Assembly (NCBI GenBank): GCA_022376515.1 | Contig: WTXI01000035.1 | Location: 124,001-188,000 of the forward strand | DNA: 64,000 nt | Direction of reading: 5' to 3' | Source: Lactifluus volemus | Taxonomy: Eukaryota; Basidiomycota; Agaricomycetes; Russulales; Russulaceae | In this document: piece by piece, positions 55,722 through 64,000 of the stretch | Layout of the letters: every line of letters starts with the position of its first letter | How positions within the stretch are numbered: the first letter of the stretch is position 1 | Made by a program: the position numbers and the translations under genes | The notes under the pieces: generated by a model | What the model was told of the DNA's origin: nothing | The model's database searches: none | The model's input: only the letters and a program-made list of their open reading frames with translations

Positions 55722-57427
55722 ATGGCAGCGCCCTCCCTTCTCATCGTAAAGTATCGCGGCAGGAGCGTCGCCGTCTTTCACAAGGATTGTGACAGTTATC
55801 AAGTGGGTCATCTTGTTGTTACGTCCCTCGCCACAGTGCGCTGTACTCATGCTCTGAGTCTCCTTTCCGGGGTGCGATCGCGCTCATATTAGGATGTCCT
55901 CGATGTCGCACAAAGCACCTTCGAACCCTTGAAAGATGTGTCTCCAGCCGATTTGGTCCTTCTGGCAACAATTCCCGATTATGAAATCGCAGGCCCCGTT
56001 GAAATCACCGAAAAAATGTGGCCTTCCGTCCGCTCAATCTTGAAATTAGTGACAATTTCCCTAGACTCTGGTACGTTCAGGTGCTGTCCTCAACCATAGA
56101 CTCGATTTTACTTCTTCTCAGATATGCAAGCTTTGATGGACGACATCTCACCTCATCCACCTCATCATCGCCACGACCACGGACCGCCAGACTTCCCTGG
56201 AAGGCCTCCTCCTTTCAGACCGGCTGCGCCAATGTACCACCCTTCTATGAGACCCCCGCGAGGTGTCACCAGACAACCCTCAGGCCTCCAACCCGGTGAT
56301 GCTCAGAATCAGACCATCACAGTCACATTCTCTCCCGCCCTCAATCCCCCTCCTGAACCCATTGAAATCAGCGAGCCAGCGCTGTTGTCGAAGAAGGTCT
56401 CCGATCTCTATGACATCATAGACGCCAAAACCGGCTACTCATCTACGAACATCACCCTCACTTTTGGAACACAGACTTTGGCCAGCGATCAGACCTTGGC
56501 CTCACATAACATTTCTTCTGGGGATGCCATTATGGCCAAGCCATTGCCAGCCCAATCGCCAGCCCCTCGCAAGCCGGTTATCTATCTCTACCCACCTTCC
56601 AGCCTTTCCCATGTCATCGTGCAGCTATCGCTCGCCCCATCCTGGGGTTTCTCATCTGTATACCCCCTGCCACTGACCACCTCCACCCCGGATGAACATA
56701 AATTCACTCAATCCCTCACCTGGGCCATCGCAGCAGAGCCTGATGGCACACTCGTTGAGAAGGCGACTGGTACGGAAGTATCGTACCTATACTGGGAGGC
56801 GATGTGAGTAGTCACTCGCTCGGTTGTCTGCTCGCGATTGAACTTTCCTCTCCAGCGCGAATCCTCACCTCGTAACACCTGATTCCTCTCGTGCCTCAAC
56901 TCCGGTAGGAGACGCGGAGACATTTGATCCTTCTCGCCCATCAGTAACTCCGTCAAACTCGATTCTTCTCCCGATAGGCAAAGTCCCGGGTTACTTAGAT
57001 GCGGCTCTCAAGGCGCTCACGCTTCACACCGAGGCTCGCACCTCGTTCATTACGTTTGTATCCATTGTTATCCCTCATGTGGAGTACAACGAATTTAACT
57101 GATGAGAATTTTTGGGAACGCCATAGATATTGGCTACCGGATTTAGAAAAGCACGAGTACGTCGCGCTGCGCTTCCTTACTCAGGAATCGTACGAGCATG
57201 CAGCACCGATGCTCGTCTCGCCCACACCCGACATCGTCACACGCGTGTTCATGCTCTTCCGTGGTGTGGCCTCCGCAGACGTTGAACTTTGGCAATCGGC
57301 GAGCGTACTTACGTCCATTGCGCATGAGGCGACTTCCTGGGCGCAGGTTGTTGGCGTCGACGCAGGCCGTGCTTCTGATCGTGGGTTGTTCCGTGTGCTG
57401 GAGTGGGGTGGGATGGAGGTCAAGTGA
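55722..57427 (+). CDS. Family-L copy D, long form with internal ubiquitin-like domain, 479 aa
   Basis: Exons are 55722-55802, 55893-56070, 56122-56803, 56856-57053 and 57127-57427, one frame of 480 codons. N-terminal domain: PSLLIVKYRGRSVAVF and DVLDVAQSTFEPLKDVS. A Pro/His-rich linker follows (HHRHDHGPPDFPGRPPPF). A second region, NQTITVTFSPAL to LTFGTQTLASDQTLASHNIS, reads like a ubiquitin-like fold. The C-terminal core is KPVIYLYPPSSLSHVIVQLS, LTWAIAAEPDGTLVEK, SYLYWEA, PIGKVPGYLDAALKALTLHT, YWLPDLEKHEYVALRFL, RVFMLFRGVASADVELW, EWGGMEVK. No catalytic motif, signal peptide or membrane helix is seen, so it is probably cytosolic. I believe this family occurs in other Agaricomycetes but cannot name a function. 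Confidence 0.85.
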
Positions 57428-57743
57428 GGCAGTACCATTGGACGGGTGATCGTAGCATTTCTTGGTTTATGTGTAATGTGCTGGCGCGCTGAGTTTTTCG
57501 GTTTGTTCTTCGTGGAATATTGGTTTTCGAGAATTGTGTAACATTTCCTTATGAAGACCAATGTCGACCCTCCCATCGTGTGAAGAGCGCGAGCTAACCT
57601 CAGCTTGGGTGTGTTTCTACACTCCCTCTTGTGAGTAGCAAACTGCTGCTTGTGATCGTGTACTCCACTTGCCTTATTTGATATTGCCAATTATTCTAAA
57701 CTGAACAATCCACGACTGGCGCACACTAGAAGCGAATCCTACC

Positions 57744-59015
57744 ATGGCTTCTCAACAAGGGTCATCGTCCTCTCTCATCATGACGTATGATGGCAAGAGT
57801 ATTTCCGTATCTCGCGATGACTGCCTTCAATATCAAGTGAGTTCTGCTGTCCGAGTCGGCGCTGTGGCACTCACAATTCCTACAAGGGTGCCATTGCAGT
57901 CGCACAGCAAAACTTCCCATCCTTGAGTCCTGTGTCTCCAGATAATCTCATCTTTCGCGGAGAAATTCGAGGTCAAACAGGGTTGACTATTGAAATCTCG
58001 AGCGATGTCTGGTATCTTTCCCTCCAATCCATGGATTCCGTGACGATTGAGCTCAAGCCGGGATCTGGTATGTTCAGATGATAGTCAAACAATGAGGGCG
58101 GCTAATGATGGGGTCTGGTTTCGCAGAGAAGCCTAAGCGATGGTGGAGAAAATCCACTAATCGACCGGTGCTTCGAAAACCTGTCATTTATCTATACCCG
58201 CCTTCCAGCCTTTCCCATGTCACCGTACAGCTGTCCCTCGCGTCTTTATGGAGTTTCTCAGCTGTATACCCCCAACCGCAGACTTTGACTACTACCCCAG
58301 ACGAACGTGAATCCCTGACTTGGACCGTCGCAGCAGAACCTAATGGCACACTTGTCGATAAGACAACTGGAACGGAAGTATCCTACCTGTACTGGGAAGC
58401 AGTGTGAGATTAATTCCGAACCTATCTTTCTTGTCTGGCCGTGACTGAATGTTCCTCCTTAGCGTGAATGCTCACGTCATAACTCCTGATGTCTCTCGTG
58501 CCTCCACTCCTGTAGGCAACGCGGAGACATTCGATCCTTCTCATCCATCAGTGACTCCGGGAAACTCGATCCTTCTCCCCATAGGCAAAGTTCCGGGCTA
58601 CTTAGATGCGGCCCTCAAAGCCCTCACCTTGCACACGGAAGCGCGCACCTCGTTCATCACGTCCGTATCTATTCTCCTCACTCCGAAGATAATGTATCAA
58701 AGTGGCGACTTCAGATATTGGCTACCGGATTTGCTAAAGCACGAGTACGTCGCACTCCGCTTTCTCCCACAGGAATCGTATGAACAAGCCGCGCCGATGG
58801 TCATCTGTCCCACGCCTGACGTGGTCACACGCGTGTTCATGCTCTTCCGTGGTGTAGCCTCCGCCGACGTTGAAATGTGGCAATCGGCGAGCGCACTTAC
58901 GTCCGCGGTGGATGATACGGCGTCTTGGACGCAGGTTGTTGGGGTCGACGCAGCGCGTGGACATGATCTGAGGTTGTTCCGTGTGCTGGAGTGGGGTGGA
59001 ATGGAGATCAAGTGA
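57744..59015 (+). CDS. Family-L copy E, form without the internal ubiquitin-like domain, 349 aa
   Basis: Exons are 57744-57836, 57887-58067, 58127-58403, 58463-58660 and 58715-59015, 350 codons. The last two exons have exactly the lengths of those in copy D (198 and 301 nt). The N-terminal domain (SSLIMTYDGKSISVSRDDCL, VAQQNFPSLS) is diverged. The Pro-rich linker and internal ubiquitin-like region of copy D are replaced by a short basic stretch (EKPKRWWRKSTNRP). The core is kept (KPVIYLYPPSSLSHVTVQLS, LTWTVAAEPNGTLVDKTTG, YWLPDLLKHEYVALRFL, EWGGMEIK). Either D gained the domain or E lost it. Function unknown. Confidence 0.85.
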
Positions 59016-59390
59016 GGGCGAGGGTGGTGATGATAGACGGGTAATGTGCTGATACGCAAGGGCTTTGACTTTTGCGGTCGTCAGCGTCCATGTTCCTCAG
59101 TCTTGGTAACGAGACAACACCGACAATGACATTTTGTGAATCTGCGCATGCTTTGAGAAGTTGGCAGGCCTAGCCCCATTCATGTTGTGTGCTGTTTGTT
59201 CTCAGCGCCAAAGGCGAAACGTGGGGCGTGGCTGCTTTACAGTATCTCATATCCATCTCATCTCCCCTACTCTACTCTTCGCTTCCATCATACCTATATT
59301 TCAGTCTTCAAAGGACATTTCAATACATAAGAACATACCCAGATGATCCAAAATTCGTATGTCACAGTCTCTCACACTTATCTCTAATAG
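59016..59390. promoter_or_regulatory. Upstream region of the NLR gene
   Basis: CT-rich tracts at 59230-59300 and a tract to 59340 look like a fungal promoter/5' leader. The first coding exon of the NLR probably lies here or just after, but I could not fix its ATG. Confidence 0.45.
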
Positions 59391-62300
59391 TCCTTACCCG
59401 AGCTGAGCAGCCCAGGTCCTCAAAGCTCCGGAGTAGGGTCCATCAGTCGCGGCCATGTCAGCGAAACGCAACAAATCTCGCTTCCCCTCCAAGTGACCCG
59501 TACGTATCTTTATCATCCCCACTCCAATAGATATTACATCTTTGTTTTGTCAGTCCTAAGAGCTCACAGTCTTCCCCGTCTCAAGACCGTACTTGGAAGA
59601 AAGAGACGATTCTATGCTACTGTGAACCATGGGGAGAGAACATGGCAGACACAAGCTGTGCGGAGCGTGGGTCAACGTGTGGAATGGAACGAGAACGTCG
59701 ACGCTTTGTGAGTCTTGTCATATTTCTGTTCCTACGTATAGCTGAGTCTCCTGCAGCACCGTACAACCATCCTCCACTATCACCATATCTCTCTATGCGA
59801 AGAAGACTGTGGGGACGGACGTCCTTATCGGAAGGCAGGAGATTACCTGTGAACCCCGAAATGGTTCGCCTATTTCTTGAAATTCTTAGTGATCTTTCTG
59901 GCTGAACATCCTACACGAAGAACTTGACATTGTTCTCGGCAATGCTGGCGGACATGGTGGACATAACTCACCGGAGCCAGCCACAGTATTCCTAACGATC
60001 GCCGTGACAGCAAACACAGGTTCCTCTCTGACTGGGGTAGTCAATACCCCGAACCCTACAACGGCGGATCCTGCTGGCCTTGTTACTACAGGTTCTAATG
60101 TCCTTTCCATTAAGAGGGATATCACTGGGCTGCCAACAGCAGGAGGCCCGACGGTGGAGTCACGTGACGCACTCCGTCATGCTCAGGAAGCTCTGGACAA
60201 CATTGACACGATGAAAACGTGGAATAATGCTGTGAATGCCGTCAAGTTGGTAATGGGAACTGTCAGTAAAATTGCAGAAGTATGCCCGGTATCGTTTTTG
60301 TTAATCCGTCTTGAACTAACGTCCGCTGCTCAGCTGAACCCTTATGCATCACTAGCATGGGACATGCTCTCAAAGATCCCCGAGGTGCGTCTCCTTGTCT
60401 TGTCCTCCTAGGACGACGTCTCACTCTTTCGCCAGGTTTTGCTGCAGCAAGTTCAGCGTGACGATAACGTCCAAACACTACTTGAGGCGATAGTCGATGC
60501 CTTTGAATTCGCGGAAGAGGCCGATCCATTACGAGACATCAGGTCGGAGTCTAGGCAAGCAAAGATCTTAGAGGAGATGCTGAGATGCGTCACCGAATGT
60601 GCCGAATTTATCACGTCATATGCGGAGGATGTTAAAGTTGGTTCGTCGTCTCGGTCTCGCTTGTTGGTCATTATAAACATGTGGTTACAGGAAGACGGGT
60701 TTTGAAGAATATCGTCGGCCCAGTTGATGATAAAATCGAACAGCACCGCTCCAACCTCGTCCGATTGCGAGAAAGTTTCCTCGCTCGAGCTGCTGTCATC
60801 ACTGAGGTTACTGTGATAGAGGCTGGTGCGTAGTTATGACAGTCACACGATCGTTGGTGATCGATCTCACATGGGGAACACAGAGCTGGACGCCAAAATC
60901 AGAGAATTGCCATATAAAGGAGGCTGGCGATACGGAGATGAGAAGCGATGTATTCCAGGCACACGCGAAGACTTCCTGGACCATATTGTCAAGTGGATCG
61001 AGAATCCGGAATCTAATCGTGGGCTCGTTCTATTTGGCCAGGCTGGCACGGGAAAGTCTTCGATTGCATATGAAATTGCACATCGTTTCGATGACAAATA
61101 TCTCGGCTGTTACTTCGCCTTTCTCAGGAAAGAGCAGTCGAGAGACGAGGCTTATCAGCTGTTCACGACAATTGCACGGGATCTCTCCGATCGTAATATT
61201 GCGTTCAAGCACGCCCTCGGCAGGATCGTCAAGGATAAATCTTCCCTTCGCAATACCCGAAATTATCGTACACTTTTCGAATCTCTCCTTGTTGAACCGC
61301 TGAAGGACCTGTCGCTCCCTGTTCCGGTTCTTATCGTCATCGACGCATTGGATGAGAGTGGAGATGCAGTCGGACAAACTGGATTACACACCTTTCTCGC
61401 CGAGCACCTTGTCAACCTCCCACAAGAGTTCCGCATACTCATCACATCAAGACCAGAGGGTGGTATCGAACCTGCATTCACAGGAGCATCGTCTGTCGAC
61501 ACGCTCTACATGGATGACAGTGAATTGGCTTCCAGGACGGAGCAAGATATTCTGTTGTATCTTGAGAAGAATCTGCCTCGGGACGTGTTCAAGGAGCATG
61601 GTGCTGAACTAGCAAAGGCAGCAGAGGGCCTGTTCCAGTGGGCAGCTGCTGCATCCGGGTTCATAAATGGCCCTCCTGCTAGCTTTGGCTTCAGCAAGAG
61701 AAAGTGTGTACAGCGCCTGTTAGGACATTCTCGAGATGACAGTGGAGAAGATCCGTTGGACAAATTATACAAAGAAATTCTCGAGGGGTACTTCGGACCG
61801 CAAGAAGCGCAAATTCTATTTCGTTCCGTCATGGGACAGCTTCTTGCTGCAGTCGAGCCGCTCTCGATAGATTCCTTAATCACCTTGCGTCGACATGCCC
61901 CCATCGATGATGCCGAGGATTCTGATCCTGTCCTTGAAATGCTCCGTCACCTCGGCTCACTGCTGAGTCACGTGACTTCATCCGACCATACGCGTCCCAT
62001 CGTTCCTCTCCACACATCATTCCGCGACTTTCTGACGAGCAAGAAGAATCACATGTTTTATGTGGACCTTGACGATGCGCATCGTGAATTGGCGCATTCT
62101 TGCGTCAGCTTGATGCTCGTGAAGCTCAAGTTTAACATTTGCGAGCTCGAGTCATCATACCTTGCTATTCCAGACCTTAACTGTCGAATTTCCGAACACA
62201 TTCCACCTGCTCTATCGTACGCCTGCATTTTCTGGGACAGTCACTTAGGACATGTTGATTTCGAGCAAGACCTCTTCGCGAAATTTGGATCCCTGTTCGA

Positions 62301-64000
62301 GACAAAGTTTCTGTTTTGGCTTGAGGTGCTTAGCATCAAGTGCAAATTGAGGGCTGCTCTTCCAGCATTGTCGTATCTGACGACATGGCTACGGTCTGGC
62401 AAGAGTAAGGTATGTACATCCCATACTTGAATATGACATGTATTGACGACCGCATCATGATCCAATTACAACAGCCGTCTGAAACTGCGGAACATTTGGT
62501 GGAAATTGTGAATGATGGGTCCGCATTTGTGCGGTACTTTGGGATGCCCATTGCAAGGAGCGCACCGCATATCTATATTTCTGCCCTACCATTCGGACCG
62601 TCCTCTTCCCTCATCGTCAAGCATTACCTTCATCTATTCCCTCGTACGCTGTGCTTGGGACGCGGGCAGTTGTCTCATTGGCCCGCGTTGGAAATGACGA
62701 TTCAGGCACATGAAGAACCAATCGACTCTGTTGCGTTCTCACCAGATGGGCAGCGCACTGCCTCAGGCTCACGGGATTGCACGATTCGGGTGTGGGACTC
62801 CACAACCGGGGAGCTTGTAGCAGGCCCGTTTACTGGACACACTGACACTGTCGAGTCGGTTACATTCTCTCCTGGCGGGCGGCACATCGCCTCTGGCTCG
62901 AGGGATGGTACGATTCGGGTGTGGGATGCTGCAACAGGCGATATCTTCGCAGGCCCGTTTACTCGTCACACCGGTGAGGTCTATTCTGTGGCATATTCGC
63001 CAGATGGGGAGCGCATCGCCTCGGCCTCGCAAGATGGCACCATTTGCGTCTGGGATGTTGCAAAAGGAGCCGTCGTTGCAGGGCCGTTTACTGGACACAC
63101 TACATGGGCCCGTTGTGTTGCATTCTCGCCGGACGGGAAGCGCATCGTCTCGGCCTCGGGAGATTGCACAATTCGGGTCTGGGATGCCGCCACAGGAGAG
63201 GTTGTTGCGGGCCCGTTCACTAGACACACGGATGATGTCCACGTGGTTTCGTTCTCACCAAACGGGCAGCTCATCGCCTCGGCCTCGACAGATTGCATGA
63301 TTCACATGTGGGACGCTGCAACTGGAGAAGTCATAGTGGGGCCATTTATTGGACACACCGATGAGGTCCGCTCTGTTGCTTTCTCACCAGATGGGCAGCT
63401 CATTGCCTCGGCCTCATTGGATTATACGATTCGTGTGTGGGATTCTGCGACAGGAAACGTTGTAGCAGGACCGTTTATCGGACACACCGATCAGGTCCTT
63501 TCTGTTGCATTCTCTCCCGACGGGCAACGCGTCACATCGGCCTCGATCGATCGCACGGTTCGTGTGTGGGGCATCACAGCAGACATCGTAGTCGACCCGC
63601 TTCCTGGTCACACCAATTGGGTCTATGCTGTTGCATTCTCACCAGATGGTCGGCGCGTTGCCTCAGGCTCATACGATCATACAATTTGCGTGTGGGATAC
63701 CACAACTGGGCAAGTCGCGTCGGGCCCATTTACTGGACACACCGGTCGGGTTTATTCTGTTGGATTCTCACCAGATGGGCAGCGAATTGCGTCAGCCTCG
63801 GCGGATCGCACGATTCGGGTGTGGGATGCCGTAACAGGAGAGATGGTAGTAGGCCCGTTTACTGGACACACCGATGAGATCAATTCTGTTGCATTCTCGC
63901 CAGACGGGCGGCGTATTGCCTCAGCTTCGGATGATGAAACCATTTACATCTGGGATGCCGCCACAGGAGTGGTCGTTGTGGGCCCATTTTATGGACACAC
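59391..64000 (+). CDS. C2-NACHT-WD40 STAND receptor (fungal NLR), 5' exon uncertain, 3' end beyond the window
   Basis: Signal-sensing ATPase of the fungal NLR class used in nonself recognition. Exons in one frame: to 59499, 59554-59707, 59757-about 59863, about 59919-60279, 60334-60384, 60436-60640, 60691-60825, 60884-62409, 62475-beyond. Upstream of 59391 an in-frame TAG blocks the frame, so a first exon with the ATG is missing from this model. Domains: an N-terminal C2-like region (LQVTLLRAHSLPRLK, RFYATVN, VRSVGQRVEWNENVDA); a helical region (KTWNNAVNAVKLVMG, NPYASLAWDMLSKIPE); NACHT with Walker A GQAGTGKSS (about 61036-61062), Walker B VLIVIDALDESG (about 61325) and the TSRPEG sensor; a winged-helix-like region; then WD40 repeats from about 62700, about ten in the window. 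A Pro/Thr-rich linker follows the C2. Intact as far as seen. Confidence 0.88.
62700..64000 (+). repeat. Tandem WD40-coding repeats, period 129 bp
   Basis: Ten repeats of 43 codons, each with VAFSPDGxRIASxSxDxTIRVWD and TGxVVAGPFTGHT (pieces). The 129-bp periodicity is exact throughout the visible part. DNA identity between units is high, and variation is concentrated at a few positions per repeat (for example after SAS/SGS, and at the residues following GHT). This is the pattern of the HET-type high-identity WD40 arrays, which shuffle by unequal exchange. Confidence 0.92.

Noticed and set aside
62769..63298. Minus-strand frames across the WD40 region
   Set aside because: Periodic antisense shadows of the 129-bp repeats.
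62700..64000. Possible CRISPR-like array, given the regular repeats
   Set aside because: The 129-bp period codes a perfect series of WD40 units in a eukaryotic gene; no short repeat/spacer structure.
1..64000. tRNA or rRNA genes
   Set aside because: No B-box plus cloverleaf combination or rRNA-like stretch was noticed by eye; a tRNAscan-type search would settle it.

Overview
This is a stretch of filamentous-fungal nuclear DNA, almost certainly from a mushroom-forming basidiomycete (Agaricomycetes). The evidence is many 50-60 nt GT-AG introns per gene, exons of 8-14 nt, a Helitron with fungal-type splicing, a fused dioxygenase/P450 oxylipin enzyme and a C2-NACHT-WD40 receptor. Genes were rebuilt by hand from splice signals. 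The seven largest reconstructed genes with both ends in the window (the SUN gene, the V-ATPase gene, four esterases and the oxylipin enzyme) each give one open frame of family-typical length, which is the main support for the exon coordinates. LAYOUT. (1) 1-5.3 kb: a Helitron Rep gene on the minus strand, interrupted by an intact 1.61-kb Tc1/mariner element at a TA dinucleotide. (2) 6-20.6 kb: a duplication array. Partial copies of the 3' end of one gene (an ER-type SUN-domain gene whose full copy is at 20.6-23.6 kb) alternate with copies of a small secreted cysteine-rich protein gene (SSP). One unit is inverted, and three SSP copies look intact. A 1.76-kb terminal-inverted-repeat element separates the array from the full SUN gene. 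(3) 20.6-24.9 kb: two housekeeping genes on the minus strand, the SUN-domain protein and the V-ATPase proteolipid subunit c. (4) 26.9-40.3 kb: four tandem, intact, secreted type-B carboxylesterase/lipase genes with an identical 14-exon structure, including 13-nt and 8-nt microexons. (5) 41.4-59.0 kb: five members (two intact long, one short, two broken) of an uncharacterised family with ubiquitin-like regions. They lie on both sides of an intact 22-exon linoleate diol synthase-like (Ppo) gene, and two more SUN fragments and one more SSP-like gene sit among them. (6) 59.4-64 kb: a C2-NACHT-WD40 STAND receptor gene running off the right edge, with nearly identical 43-residue WD40 repeats. HOW IT FITS TOGETHER. 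The two housekeeping genes sit among expanding, dispensable families: secreted lipases, small secreted proteins, an oxylipin signalling enzyme and a nonself-recognition receptor. Tandem duplication, inversion and transposons explain most of the structure. I see no tRNA, rRNA or CRISPR. The least explained feature is the co-duplicated [SSP + SUN 3' end] module.
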